A stretch of 37,849 nt of DNA from Flavobacteriia bacterium (GCA_009921445.1 RFXV01000002.1:1-37849), one strand, 5' to 3'. Positions 1 to 8,337 are shown, numbered from the stretch's first letter. The notes: generated by a model not told the origin, from the sequence alone. Numbers and translations: made by a program.

Positions 1-159
1 GAAAAAGAGCGATTCAGTTTGCGTTTTTTGGAAAGGGACATGCATGTGCCCATGGAAATGGACGGAATACGCATGTTCGATCCACGGCAGCTTCGTGTGG
101 TATCTTATCTCTTCATCAATCCAGAGATCATGGAGCGTCTGAACATCCGTGATCGTTGA
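1..159 (+). CDS. C-terminal fragment of an unrecognised protein
   Basis: An open frame enters from the left edge and ends at a TGA at 157-159, giving the last 52 residues of a protein whose start lies outside the window. The tail is charged and contains the stretch MFDPRQLRVVSYLFINPEIM. I see no membrane segment, signal or motif that I recognise, so no function is offered. It converges on the TrmH-type methyltransferase, with 16 bp between the two stop codons. Frame 1 is open for its whole visible length, which supports real coding, but the fragment is short. Confidence 0.5.
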   Translation, partial: EKERFSLRFLERDMHVPMEMDGIRMFDPRQLRVVSYLFINPEIMERLNIRDR

Positions 160-175
160 ATGGCCCTTAAGATGG

Positions 176-961
176 TTATTTGGATCGCTGTCTGAGGTGT
201 TCGTAAAGAACGACAGCTGCGGAGGCGGATAGATTCAAGGAATCCATTTCATTTGCCATGGGGATCTTTAGTGCATTCATTCCCGCATCTTCCCAGGCAG
301 CACTCAAGCCGGAATGCTCTGATCCAAATACAAAGGCTGCACGTTCCGTGAGTTTGGTCTCGAACAAGGAATTGCTTCCATCCAGTCGACTGGTCCAGAT
401 CGCCAGTTCCTGTGCCCTCAGGAGATCCTTGGCCTGCTCGGTCTCCAGATGCGCATGTGGCACGCGAAAGACGGTGCCAACCGAACTTCTGATGCAATTT
501 GGGTTGTAGAAATCCGTAGATGAGCCTACGGTGAGTACAAGGTCGCATCCAGTGGCCAATGCTGTGCGGAACAGTGCCCCCAGATTTCCGGGTTTTTCGA
601 TCTGCTCGAGAACCAGAACCTTGTCATAGACTCCTTCGGACAGGGCAGGCTTTGATTTGTTGACCATGATGGCCAGTGCCGGACTTGCAGATCCCCGAAC
701 GGCCAGTGAATCGAACAGTTCCTCTTTCAGTCTCCGGATTTCGCCACTGGAAGGGAATTCGGGAAAGAATTCTTCAATCGAACGGTCTCCGCGAAGCAGC
801 AGGTGTTTGGGCAAATAACCGCCCATCAATGCATAGCGGATCTCCTGTATGCCTTCCACGGCGAAAAGTCCCTCCCGCTGCCGGCTTCGCTTGCGCTCAT
901 GCAGCTCTGCATATAGCCGCACCACCGGATTCTGGGCGCTGTGTATGAGCTCGCTACTCAC
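176..961 (-). CDS. TrmH/SpoU family RNA 2'-O-methyltransferase
   Basis: Predicted SAM-dependent ribose methyltransferase of the SPOUT (TrmH) class, acting on rRNA or tRNA; the exact target cannot be read from the sequence. The 261-residue protein has an N-terminal RNA-binding-like part (about 1-95) and the three SpoU motifs: EKPGNLGALFRTA (122-134, Asn126 and Arg132), FGSEHSGLS (212-220), and IPMANEMDSLNLSASAA (233-249), which forms the knotted cofactor site. The start is GTG at 961 because an in-frame stop lies just upstream and no ATG fits; an AGAGG precedes it. It is the last gene of a minus-strand run after the NlpC/P60 gene, 61 bp downstream of it. Length is normal for the family. Confidence 0.9.
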   Translation of the reverse strand: MSSELIHSAQNPVVRLYAELHERKRSRQREGLFAVEGIQEIRYALMGGYLPKHLLLRGDRSIEEFFPEFPSSGEIRRLKEELFDSLAVRGSASPALAIMVNKSKPALSEGVYDKVLVLEQIEKPGNLGALFRTALATGCDLVLTVGSSTDFYNPNCIRSSVGTVFRVPHAHLETEQAKDLLRAQELAIWTSRLDGSNSLFETKLTERAAFVFGSEHSGLSAAWEDAGMNALKIPMANEMDSLNLSASAAVVLYEHLRQRSK

Positions 962-1022
962 TGCCTCTTGGCTGGGTCAGATGAAAGATGCTGAGAATGC
1001 GATCCGTAAAGAAAAAATGGCT

Positions 1023-1799
1023 TCAAAGGATGCGCTTGATCACCCGTAGGTCGTGGGTGTGTTTGTTTTCCCCCTTGTTGTAGATGCCGGTTTGATCGAT
1101 GGAATCGATGCGCACCTTTCCGCTGGCGTGCAGGATGCGATCGTTCTCCAGCAGGATGCCCACATGGATGATGCGGCCTTCTTCGTTTGCAAAGAAGGCA
1201 AGGTCGCCCGCCACGGATTCTTCGATGAAACTCAGTGCCTGACCGAGCTCGGCCTGATCTTTAGCATCCCGTGGGAGATTCACGCCTCCAAAGCGGTAGG
1301 CCATTTGGGTCAGACCGGAGCAATCGATACCAAAGGGTGATCGGCCGCCCCAGAGGTAGGGGGCATTCAGGTAGGTGAATGCCGCAGATATGATCTGTTC
1401 CCGCTGGTCAGAGGATGATCGGACAGCTCCTGAATACCCATAGCTTCGGCCTCCGATCCGGCCTTTTCCCGTATCGGTATCGAACCCGGGCAAGAGGGCG
1501 CCAAAGCAGATCAAGGATTGCTCCTCAGGATCTTCGAATTGCAGCACCTCCACGAGATCTGAGCAAATACGGCTCTTTTTGGATGCATTCTGAAAGACGG
1601 ATTCATCAACGGACATCCACTGCTTCGAGCACAGCCAGCCCTGGTAACCGTCGTGTGCACTGCGGATCTGTATCCATTTCTCCCGCTGCTGCAAGATCTC
1701 GAACGATTCGCCGAACAAGAGCTGGCTGACCATTTCAGAGGCGTCCGAAGGTTCGGCCCGGACAGGTACGACAGAGAGTGAAACGATCCCGAAGGCCAT
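1023..1799 (-). CDS. C40 (NlpC/P60) family peptidoglycan peptidase with SH3-like domain
   Basis: Cysteine peptidase predicted to cleave the peptide stem of murein. An SH3-type domain occupies roughly residues 1-75, and the NlpC/P60 catalytic domain about 130-258. The catalytic Cys160 sits in GIDCSGLTQMAYRFGG, His212 in IIHVGILLE, and a third polar residue, His224, in ILHASG. There is no clear signal peptide: the protein begins directly with the SH3 sequence, as is common in this Bacteroidota subgroup, so its route to the wall is unclear. It starts 5 bp after the thiolase stop, so the two are almost certainly co-transcribed; this thiolase-C40 pairing recurs in the phylum. Confidence 0.9.
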   Translation of the reverse strand: MAFGIVSLSVVPVRAEPSDASEMVSQLLFGESFEILQQREKWIQIRSAHDGYQGWLCSKQWMSVDESVFQNASKKSRICSDLVEVLQFEDPEEQSLICFGALLPGFDTDTGKGRIGGRSYGYSGAVRSSSDQREQIISAAFTYLNAPYLWGGRSPFGIDCSGLTQMAYRFGGVNLPRDAKDQAELGQALSFIEESVAGDLAFFANEEGRIIHVGILLENDRILHASGKVRIDSIDQTGIYNKGENKHTHDLRVIKRIL

Positions 1800-1804
1800 T
1801 CAGA

Positions 1805-2980
1805 TCAGTTTCGCTCCAGAACCATGGCACTTGCGCCACCGCCTCCGTTGCAGATCCCTGCGGCTCCCAGACGCGCATTCTGTTGACGGAGTACATGGAT
1901 CAAACTCACCAGTATGCGGGCTCCAGAGCAGCCCAGAGGATGCCCAAGGGAAACAGCGCCGCCATTGATATTGGTCCGCGCGCCATCGATGCCCAGCAGT
2001 TTGATGTTCGCCAGTCCCACAACCGAGAAGGCTTCATTCAACTCAAAGTATTCGATATCCTCCATCGACAGCCCGGCCTTTTGGACGGCTATGGGCAGCG
2101 CCTTGGCCGGTGCAGTGGTGAACCACTCAGGCGCCTGTGCGGCATCTGCATAGGAACGAACGGAAGCCAGAACCTCAAGTTCCAGCGCTTCCGCTTTTTC
2201 TCGGCTCATCAGGATCAGTGCCGCTGCTCCGTCGTTCAGTGTGGATGCATTGGCTGCGGTGATGGTCCCATCTTTTTGAAATACAGGGCGCAAGGCAGGG
2301 ATCTTGTCAAAACGCACATTGCTGTATTCTTCATCGTGATCGAAGACGACCGGATCACCTTTTCGTTGCGGGATCTCCACCGGAACCACCTCATCGGCGA
2401 ACTTTCCGTTCTCCCAGGCTGCTGCGCTGCGCTTGTATGATTCGATGGCAAAGGCATCCTGTTCTTCCCTGCTGAAGTTGTGTTCTTTGGCACAAAGCTC
2501 TGAGCAATTGCCCATGTGGGTCTGGTTGTAGACGTCTGTTAAACCGTCCAGTACCATTCCGTCCCTCATCTTCACATCGCCAAGTTTCTGTCCGTTTCGG
2601 GCACTCACATAGTGCGGAACCTGACTCATGTTTTCCATTCCTCCTGCGATCACCACATCCACATCGCCGGAACGGATCGCCTGGGCCGCCATGCTCACAG
2701 CTTTCATTCCACTTGCGCAGACCTTGTTGATCGTCGTGCAGGGGACATCTTCTCCGATCCCCGCACCCATGGCCGCCTGACGCGCAGGTGCCTGTCCTGT
2801 TCCGGCCTGCAGCACATGACCCATATACACCTCCTCGATGAGTTCAGGGCTGATGCCCGCTTTTTCAAGCGCTCCTCGAATGGCTGTGGCGCCAAGTTTA
2901 GGAGCTGAGATACCGGAGAGACTTCCAAGGAAACTGCCGATGGGGGTGCGTACGGCAGACACGATGACCACTTCCTTCAT
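1805..2980 (-). CDS. Acetyl-CoA C-acetyltransferase (thiolase)
   Basis: Thiolase II-type enzyme that condenses two acetyl-CoA to acetoacetyl-CoA or runs the reverse thiolytic step. It has 391 residues, the standard length. The nucleophile Cys88 is in INKVCASGMKAV, His347 in SLGHPLGCSG, and the second catalytic Cys377 in GICNGGGG, so the full triad is present and spaced as in the family. The ATG at 2980 begins MKEVVIVSAVRTPIG, the classic thiolase start. It lies 49 bp downstream of pheT and 5 bp before the NlpC/P60 gene. Biosynthetic versus beta-oxidation use cannot be decided, since no hydroxyacyl-CoA dehydrogenase or hydratase is nearby. Confidence 0.95.
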   Translation of the reverse strand: MKEVVIVSAVRTPIGSFLGSLSGISAPKLGATAIRGALEKAGISPELIEEVYMGHVLQAGTGQAPARQAAMGAGIGEDVPCTTINKVCASGMKAVSMAAQAIRSGDVDVVIAGGMENMSQVPHYVSARNGQKLGDVKMRDGMVLDGLTDVYNQTHMGNCSELCAKEHNFSREEQDAFAIESYKRSAAAWENGKFADEVVPVEIPQRKGDPVVFDHDEEYSNVRFDKIPALRPVFQKDGTITAANASTLNDGAAALILMSREKAEALELEVLASVRSYADAAQAPEWFTTAPAKALPIAVQKAGLSMEDIEYFELNEAFSVVGLANIKLLGIDGARTNINGGAVSLGHPLGCSGARILVSLIHVLRQQNARLGAAGICNGGGGASAMVLERN

Positions 2981-3029
2981 GGGGTTTGGTTTTTTGTTGT
3001 TCTAATAGGGTGAAGATAAGGCGGGTGGC

Positions 3030-5423
3030 TCATTGCCTCAATTCGGCTCCGAGCTGTTTTTTCACGAGCTGGATCACCTTTTCGATCCACGATTCGATCT
3101 CCTGATCGGTAAGGGTTTTCTCTTCACTTTGCAGCCAGAGATTCAGGGCATAGGAGATCTTTCCTTCAGGCAGTCCTTTGCCTTCATACACATCAAAGAG
3201 GCCAACGCTCTGAATAGGGCTTTTGGGCATTGATGCAATAAGCTGTTGCAGTTCGGAAAATGAAGTGGAACGATCCACCAAAAGGGCAATATCTCTTCGT
3301 GTCCCAGGAAATTTCGGCAGGTCTTTCAGCGATTTTGGCGCATCCAGTGCCAGGGTGCTCAGTCGCTCCCAGTCGAGTGCAGCGAAGTAGACTTTGCCTT
3401 CCAGTCCAAAGGCTTTCTTCTTCACCTTGCTGATGCACTCTGCATAGCCCACCTTTTGTTTGCCGACGGAGAACACAAGCCTGTTGTCTTTCTGTTTTTC
3501 CTTCAGCTCAAGGCCTAAAGTCGCTGCGCAACGATGGATGCCTTCTTTCAGGGTGAAGAGATCGGCCGACTGGGTCGCTCGGTTCCAGTTTTCAGGTTGG
3601 TCGTTGCCACAGACCCAAAAAGCCACGAAGCTGTTTTCCCAGTACCGCTCGTCCTTTCTGTGATAGGTCTTTCCAAATTCAAAGAGCTTCAGGTCGGTCA
3701 CCCGATGACTCTGGTTTCTGGAGATCGTTTCCAGTCCCGCAGGAAGCGGGTCGTTCCTAAGCACGTCCAGGTCGCTGCTCAAAGGGTTCAAAAGGCCTAC
3801 GCGTTGATCCTCCGCATAATGTGTGCTCTTGTGAAGGGAGTTGTGCAGGGTCTCCTGAAAGCCAAAAGCGACCAGAGCATCAGCCACCTTGTTCTTCAGT
3901 TCATGGGCGGGCTGAAAGGGGTCTGTGTCTGCCCGAAGCAGCACCTGTTCTGGGATCGGGATGCGGTCCAGTCCGTAGATGCGCAGAACTTCCTCCACGA
4001 TGTCCGCTTCTTCGCGCACATCCACCCGGTAGGGAGGGACCTGAAGTTTCCAGCTTTCGGGCGTTTCCTCCTCGATCTGTATCTCGAGAAGCTGCAGGAT
4101 CCTTTTCATGTCCTCTGACGGGATCTGGTGGCCGGCCAGTTTCTGGATCCGTTCGGGCTGAATGCGGACCTCGAAGTCTGGGAAGTGCTGCTGCCCACTG
4201 TCGATCACCTTGGAGGCCACCTTTCCACCAGCAACTTCCCCGAGCAGCAGAGCCGCACGTTTGAGTGCATAGCCGCTGATATTGGGATCGATCCCACGTT
4301 CGTAGCGATACGATGCATCGGTGTTCAGGCCCTGTCTCTTGGCTGTTTTTCGGATGCGCACCGGATCGAAATAGGCCGATTCCAGGAAGATGGTGGTCGT
4401 ACTTGGACGAACGCCGCTGTCCTGTCCGCCGAAGACCCCGCCAATGCACATGGCCTCTTCCTCGTTGCAGATAAGCAGATCATCCGGATGCAGGCTGCGC
4501 TCCTTTTCGTCCAGGGTGGTCAGCTTTTCACCCTCTCGGGCAGCACGGACAACGACTTTGTGCCCCTTGATGCGCTCATAATCAAAAGCGTGGAGCGGAT
4601 GCCCTGTTTCGTGAAGCACGAAATTGGTCACATCCACCACATTGTTGATCGGTTTGATCTGAATCGATTCCAAGGCTTTTTTCAGCCATTCAGGAGATTC
4701 TTTCACCTCCAATCCGCTGATCAGCAAACCGCAGTAGTGCGGACAACCCTCTGGGTCTTCAATGGTCAGTTCGATGGGCAGTTCCGCGGGCTTCTCCGAA
4801 AATCCTTCCACCGAAGGCAATTGCAGAGCGGAGTTTTTTCCTCTGTACTGAAGGGCGGCATGCAGGTCCCGGGCCACGCCATAGTGCCCCATCGCATCTG
4901 CCCGGTTGGGTGTCAGGCCGATCTCCAGGCAATGGTCCTGATCGCCTGAAAAGAGTGCAGCCGCGGGTGTTCCCGCTGCATGATGGTCCTCGAGCACGCA
5001 GATGCCCTCATGGCTGTCTCCGATCCCCATTTCATCCTCTGCACAGATCATTCCCTCAGAAACCTCTCCTCGGATCTTGCTTTTCTTGATCTTGAACGGA
5101 TCTCCATTATTCGGATACAGCGTGCATCCGACGGTCGCAACCAATACGGTCTGATCCGCTGCAACATTGGGTGCTCCGCAGACAATAGAAAGGGCTGATT
5201 CCTTCCCAACATCTACCTGGGTCAGTTTCAGGCGATCGGCATTGGGATGGGGCGTGCAACTCAGCACTTTACCGACGACCACTCCCTCAAGGCCACCTGG
5301 GAGGCCGCCGATCGTATGGATCTTCTCTGTTTCCAGACCGATCTCGGTCAGCAGTTCGCCCGTTTCGACCGCATTCAGGTCGAATTTCAGATACCTCTTC
5401 AGCCAGCTGTAGGAAATGTTCAT
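3030..5423 (-). CDS. pheT: Phenylalanyl-tRNA synthetase beta subunit
   Basis: Large beta chain of the cytoplasmic alpha2-beta2 PheRS that charges tRNA-Phe. The 797-residue protein shows the family order: an EMAP-type tRNA-binding domain (about 42-150, with CTPHPNADRLKLTQVDVG), the B3/B4 editing domain (about 205-360), B5 (about 400-475, ending in the ADIVEEVLRIYG helix), a core-like domain, and a C-terminal FDX-ACB anticodon-binding domain (about 705-797, with FPGTRRDIALLVD). I start at ATG 5423 (MNISYSWLKRYL), the standard N-terminus; a longer frame would run through the promoter region. pheS is not in the window, as is usual in Bacteroidota, where the two genes are often apart. Confidence 0.97.
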   Translation of the reverse strand: MNISYSWLKRYLKFDLNAVETGELLTEIGLETEKIHTIGGLPGGLEGVVVGKVLSCTPHPNADRLKLTQVDVGKESALSIVCGAPNVAADQTVLVATVGCTLYPNNGDPFKIKKSKIRGEVSEGMICAEDEMGIGDSHEGICVLEDHHAAGTPAAALFSGDQDHCLEIGLTPNRADAMGHYGVARDLHAALQYRGKNSALQLPSVEGFSEKPAELPIELTIEDPEGCPHYCGLLISGLEVKESPEWLKKALESIQIKPINNVVDVTNFVLHETGHPLHAFDYERIKGHKVVVRAAREGEKLTTLDEKERSLHPDDLLICNEEEAMCIGGVFGGQDSGVRPSTTTIFLESAYFDPVRIRKTAKRQGLNTDASYRYERGIDPNISGYALKRAALLLGEVAGGKVASKVIDSGQQHFPDFEVRIQPERIQKLAGHQIPSEDMKRILQLLEIQIEEETPESWKLQVPPYRVDVREEADIVEEVLRIYGLDRIPIPEQVLLRADTDPFQPAHELKNKVADALVAFGFQETLHNSLHKSTHYAEDQRVGLLNPLSSDLDVLRNDPLPAGLETISRNQSHRVTDLKLFEFGKTYHRKDERYWENSFVAFWVCGNDQPENWNRATQSADLFTLKEGIHRCAATLGLELKEKQKDNRLVFSVGKQKVGYAECISKVKKKAFGLEGKVYFAALDWERLSTLALDAPKSLKDLPKFPGTRRDIALLVDRSTSFSELQQLIASMPKSPIQSVGLFDVYEGKGLPEGKISYALNLWLQSEEKTLTDQEIESWIEKVIQLVKKQLGAELRQ

Positions 5424-5447
5424 TTGGGCCTTTATTATTGGGCGGAT

Positions 5448-5455
5448 CAAAGGTA
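5448..5455 (-). promoter_or_regulatory. -7 box for pheT
   Basis: TACCTTTG on the minus strand is an exact match to the Bacteroidota -7 consensus TAnnTTTG. It lies 24 nt before the pheT ATG, so a leader of about 20 nt is expected. No clear -33 TTTG is seen. Confidence 0.6.
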
Positions 5456-5477
5456 ATGAGCCGACCCTACACCTAAG

Positions 5478-5485
5478 TATCTTTG
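5478..5485 (+). promoter_or_regulatory. -7 box for the rlmD-like gene
   Basis: TATCTTTG is an exact TAnnTTTG match, ending only 4 nt before the ATG at 5490. A start of transcription a few bases downstream would fall at or next to the ATG, so the message is probably leaderless. It is divergent from the pheT box within the same 66-bp spacer. Confidence 0.6.
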
Positions 5486-5489
5486 GGTC

Positions 5490-6929
5490 ATGCCAAAACA
5501 CAAGCGTCTGATCCTTCCCGGCATTGCCTTACACAGCGCAGGGGCCAAGGGAGTTGCGATTGGAAGAACAGAAGAAGGGAAGGCCGTCATGGTCAAGGGA
5601 GCCGTGCCCGGTGACCTGGCCGATGTGCGCGTGGTCAAGAAAAAGAAAAGTCATCTGATGGGCGAAGTCGATCGGTTGATTGAACCCTCTCCCTCGAGGA
5701 CGGATCCGGCCTGTGTGCATTTCGAGCTTTGCGGTGGCTGCGTCTGGCAGAACATGGTCTACGAGGATCAACTGCGGTGGAAAGACGACGAAGTGGTTCA
5801 AAACCTCAGGCGCATCGGCGGAGTAGAACCGCTCGGGCGGTCGGGCATACTGCCTGCTCCCATGCCGTTCGGCTATCGGAACAAAATGGAATTCAGCTTT
5901 ACATCTGAACGCTGGCTGTCGGCAGAAGAGATCGACTCTGGCAGGGATATAGCCGATCGCCGCGCTCTGGGATTCCACATTCCCGGTCGGTGGGACCGCA
6001 TCTTCGAGGTAGAGAATTGTTTGCTGCAACCCGATCCTTCCAATGCCATACGCAATCAGGTGGGGAAGTGGGCCAGAGAACACAATTGGAGTTTCTATCA
6101 CCCCAGAGAACGAACAGGTTGGTTGCGCAACCTGATGATCCGAAACAATCGGGAAGGCGATTTCATGGTCATGGTCCAGACGGGATACCGGGAGGAGGCG
6201 GCACGAAAGATCCTTTCCGACCGACTGCTGGAGTCATTTCCCGAGATATCATCGCTTTGGTTCGCTGTGAATGAAAAGACGAATGACGCCTGGTATGATC
6301 TGGATATGGAACTGGTCAGTGGGCAGGAGGCGATCATCGAGAGGATGAAAGGTTGGAATGGGGGACCGGACATGCAGTTTCGCATCGGACCGAAATCCTT
6401 TTATCAGACCAATCCTGAACAGGCTTCCGAGCTTTATCGGATCGCTTTGGATATGTCGGGTATCGAAGAGGGGTCGATCGTATACGATCTGTACAGCGGA
6501 ACGGGAACCATCGCCCTGTATATGGCGCAGCGCGCAGCAAAGGTCATCGGTGTAGAAGGGGTAGAGGAGGCCGTCCAGGATGCGCAGAAGAATGCAGCCT
6601 TGAATGGGATCGAGAATACCCATTTCTTCGCTGGAGATATGCGCAAGGTGCTCAATGAGGAATTCTTTGTGCGCGAAGGCATTCCCGATGTGGTGATGAC
6701 CGATCCGCCCCGGGAGGGAATGCATCCCGATGTGGTCGCTCAGCTGCTCAGCGCAGCACCGAAGAGGATCGTTTACATCAGCTGTAATTCAGCTACTCAG
6801 GCGCGCGATGTCGCCTTGTTGAAGGAGGCCTATCAGGTCAGCAAAAGCCGGGCGGTGGACATGTTCCCTCAGACCGCCCACGTGGAGAATGTCCTTTGTC
6901 TTGATCGCTTGGATGGGTCAAAGCCTTAA
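5490..6929 (+). CDS. rlmD: 23S rRNA (uracil-C5)-methyltransferase, RlmD/RumA family
   Basis: SAM-dependent enzyme that makes 5-methyluridine in 23S rRNA. The 479 residues contain a TRAM-like N-terminal OB fold (about 1-65), then a 4Fe-4S site: Cys75, Cys81 and Cys84 in CVHFELCGGC plus Cys177 in FEVENCLLQ. The Rossmann domain has YDLYSGTGTIALYMA, a DPPREGMHPDVV loop, the nucleophile Cys432 in YISCNSATQ and the base Glu466 in QTAHVEN. Length and motif order fit RumA-type enzymes. Whether it modifies U1939, U747 or both cannot be told from sequence, so the symbol is by family. It is followed 9 bp later by the phosphoribosyltransferase, probably in the same transcript. Confidence 0.9.
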   Translation: MPKHKRLILPGIALHSAGAKGVAIGRTEEGKAVMVKGAVPGDLADVRVVKKKKSHLMGEVDRLIEPSPSRTDPACVHFELCGGCVWQNMVYEDQLRWKDDEVVQNLRRIGGVEPLGRSGILPAPMPFGYRNKMEFSFTSERWLSAEEIDSGRDIADRRALGFHIPGRWDRIFEVENCLLQPDPSNAIRNQVGKWAREHNWSFYHPRERTGWLRNLMIRNNREGDFMVMVQTGYREEAARKILSDRLLESFPEISSLWFAVNEKTNDAWYDLDMELVSGQEAIIERMKGWNGGPDMQFRIGPKSFYQTNPEQASELYRIALDMSGIEEGSIVYDLYSGTGTIALYMAQRAAKVIGVEGVEEAVQDAQKNAALNGIENTHFFAGDMRKVLNEEFFVREGIPDVVMTDPPREGMHPDVVAQLLSAAPKRIVYISCNSATQARDVALLKEAYQVSKSRAVDMFPQTAHVENVLCLDRLDGSKP

Positions 6930-6938
6930 TTTCGCTTC

Positions 6939-7442
6939 ATGCAGGAACGATCACTGATCCTCGACGATCATCAGGTGAACCTCAGGCTCCAGCGGATGGC
7001 TTGGGAGATCCTGGAATTGGCTGGCGACCCATGCGATCTGGTCGTGGCTGGTATCCAGGGCATGGGCCATGTGCTGGCCGAGCAGCTGGCCGATCGGATC
7101 GAACGCTCGGGTACAACAGCCTGCTCGCTGACGCGCATCGAATTGGGCAGGCCCGAAATGGCGGGCGATCCATTCACTCTGAGTCAGCCATTGGATATGG
7201 TGGCCAACAAGTGGGTGGTCCTTGTGGATGATGTGACCAATACCGGCGTCACCCTGGCGCATGCGCTCACCCCCTTTCTTCAGCAACCCACCCGCGGCAT
7301 CAGCATGGCCGTTCTGGTCGACAGGGAACACCATCGCTACCCGGTTCGGGCAGATATACAGGGGCTTTCCCTGGCAACGACGCTGCAGGAGCATATCGAT
7401 GTGCAGTGGGACGGCAAGGCCTGGTCGGTCTACCTATCTTAG
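6939..7442 (+). CDS. PyrR-like phosphoribosyltransferase
   Basis: Type I phosphoribosyltransferase fold of 167 residues. The PRPP-binding signature VVLVDDVTNTGVT (93-105) is clear, and the overall length and the VVAGIQGMGHVLAEQLADRI helix match PyrR/uracil phosphoribosyltransferase relatives in Bacteroidota. PyrR proteins combine weak uracil phosphoribosyltransferase activity with regulation of pyrimidine genes; no pyrimidine operon is nearby, so the regulatory role is untested. The ATG at 6939 follows the rlmD-like stop by 9 bp. Its TAG stop overlaps the aroK stop on the other strand by 4 nt (7439-7442). This gene is often beside shikimate kinase in the phylum. Confidence 0.8.
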   Translation: MQERSLILDDHQVNLRLQRMAWEILELAGDPCDLVVAGIQGMGHVLAEQLADRIERSGTTACSLTRIELGRPEMAGDPFTLSQPLDMVANKWVVLVDDVTNTGVTLAHALTPFLQQPTRGISMAVLVDREHHRYPVRADIQGLSLATTLQEHIDVQWDGKAWSVYLS

Positions 7443-7954
7443 GGTCTGAAGGAATCTAATCTGTCTACTAGTTCGTCGATCGACACGGACGCGGCTGAAA
7501 TGATCAGCTGGGCCTTTTGATAAAAAGCACGGCGTTCGAAGAGGTGCTTCCCGATGAATTCAGCGAGGTCTTCCTCTTGAATATGGGCGATCAGTGGTCT
7601 GTTTTGTTTGGACTGAAGCAGGCGGCTTTGAAGGAAGCCCGGAGTGGCATCGAGGTAGATGCACAGACCGTGAGTACGCATCAGTTCCATATTGTCGTAA
7701 TAGCAGGGCGTTCCTCCACCCGTGGCCAAAACAAAGGATCCTGTATTTAGAACGTCCAACAATACAGTGCGTTCTTCTTTGCGAAAGGCGAGTTCTCCAT
7801 GCTGCTCGATCCATTCAGCCGGGCTCTTTCCCGAGGCGCTTTGGATCGCCTCGTCGAGGTCGATGAATTTCAGCTTCATTGCCTTTGCGAGTTTCTTCCC
7901 GACAGAAGACTTCCCAGCGCCCATATATCCGACGAGGATCAGCTTGTTTCCCAT
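7439..7954 (-). CDS. aroK: Shikimate kinase
   Basis: Phosphorylates shikimate with ATP in the chorismate pathway for aromatic amino acids. The 171-residue protein has a Walker A loop GYMGAGKSS (9-17), the substrate-binding DLDEAI segment, an arginine in ELAFRKEE, and the ATGGGTPCYY glycine loop; the lid region contains RPLIAHIQEEDL. Length is typical. I chose ATG 7954 (MGNKLILVGYMG) instead of a TTG three codons upstream because it places the P-loop at the usual distance from the start. It converges on the phosphoribosyltransferase gene with overlapping stop codons and diverges from tRNA-Lys. Confidence 0.95.
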   Translation of the reverse strand: MGNKLILVGYMGAGKSSVGKKLAKAMKLKFIDLDEAIQSASGKSPAEWIEQHGELAFRKEERTVLLDVLNTGSFVLATGGGTPCYYDNMELMRTHGLCIYLDATPGFLQSRLLQSKQNRPLIAHIQEEDLAEFIGKHLFERRAFYQKAQLIISAASVSIDELVDRLDSFRP

Positions 7955-8001
7955 GGCCGTCAATTTAATTCTAAATCCGTACAGCGAAGGCTAAATGAGC
8001 G

Positions 8002-8009
8002 TATATTTG
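8002..8009 (+). promoter_or_regulatory. -7 box for tRNA-Lys
   Basis: TATATTTG is an exact TAnnTTTG match 13 nt before the mature 5' end of tRNA-Lys, which leaves a short 5' leader for RNase P to remove. It probably also drives tRNA-Leu and perhaps the genes beyond it. Confidence 0.6.
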
Positions 8010-8022
8010 CAGCCCTAAAACC

Positions 8023-8095
8023 GATCCGGTAGCTCAGTTGGTAGAGCACGACACTTTTAATGTTGGGGTCCTGGGTTCGAGCCCCAGCCGGATCA
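8023..8095 (+). tRNA. tRNA-Lys (anticodon TTT)
   Basis: A 73-nt cloverleaf can be drawn by hand. The acceptor stem GATCCGG pairs with CCGGATC, the D stem is GCTC/GAGC, the anticodon stem CGACA/TGTTG holds loop CTTTTAA with anticodon TTT at 8056-8058, and the T arm is CTGGG-TTCGAGC-CCCAG. The discriminator is A8095 and CCA is not encoded. A TAnnTTTG box lies just upstream. Confidence 0.97.
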
Positions 8096-8119
8096 CAAAA
8101 AGCCCAAGCGGCAGGCGTT

Positions 8120-8201
8120 CTTGAAGAGTGAAAGGGAAGAGCAGTGCAGCAGGTGTTCGCCTAGATCTTCCTTTTCCAAATCGCAAAAGCCTCTCTTCAA
8201 G
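8120..8201 (+). other. Long imperfect hairpin in the tRNA-Lys/tRNA-Leu spacer
   Basis: The 120-nt spacer between the two tRNAs contains a perfect 9-bp inverted repeat (8120-8128 CTTGAAGAG with 8193-8201 CTCTTCAAG). Nested inside is an 11-bp helix with one G-U pair (8130-8140 with 8166-8176), then a small apical stem near 8151-8162. The two helices are offset by 1 nt on the 5' side and 16 nt on the 3' side. It may be a processing structure of the tRNA precursor, a small RNA, or chance. There is no T-run after it, so it is not a simple terminator. Confidence 0.4.
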
Positions 8202-8215
8202 GGAGGCGTTTCTGA

Positions 8216-8302
8216 GCCCAGGTGGTGAAATTGGTAGACACGCCATCTTGAGGGGGTGGTGACTTTATAGTCGTGCAGGTTCAAGTCCTGTCCTGGGCAC
8301 CA
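8216..8302 (+). tRNA. tRNA-Leu (anticodon GAG)
   Basis: Class II tRNA of 87 nt including an encoded CCA at 8300-8302. The acceptor stem is GCCCAGG/CCTGGGC, the anticodon stem CCATC/GGTGG holds loop TTGAGGG with anticodon GAG, the long variable arm is GACT-TTAT-AGTC, and the T arm is GCAGG-TTCAAGT-CCTGT. The encoded CCA contrasts with the neighbouring tRNA-Lys, which lacks it. No terminator-like T-run is seen between this tRNA and the hydrolase ATG at 8338. Confidence 0.97.
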
Positions 8303-8337
8303 AGAATTCCGATCAGCTGTTTGTAGATGTACCAAGA

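Noticed and set aside
5424-5501. 26-codon extension of pheT
   Set aside because: It runs through both divergent promoter boxes and past the rlmD start; MNISYSWL at 5423 is the standard N-terminus.
8189-8207. GCCTC/GAGGC hairpin as a terminator after tRNA-Lys
   Set aside because: Only three Ts follow, in GTTTCT, and the larger nested hairpin uses the same bases. Not convincing as a terminator.
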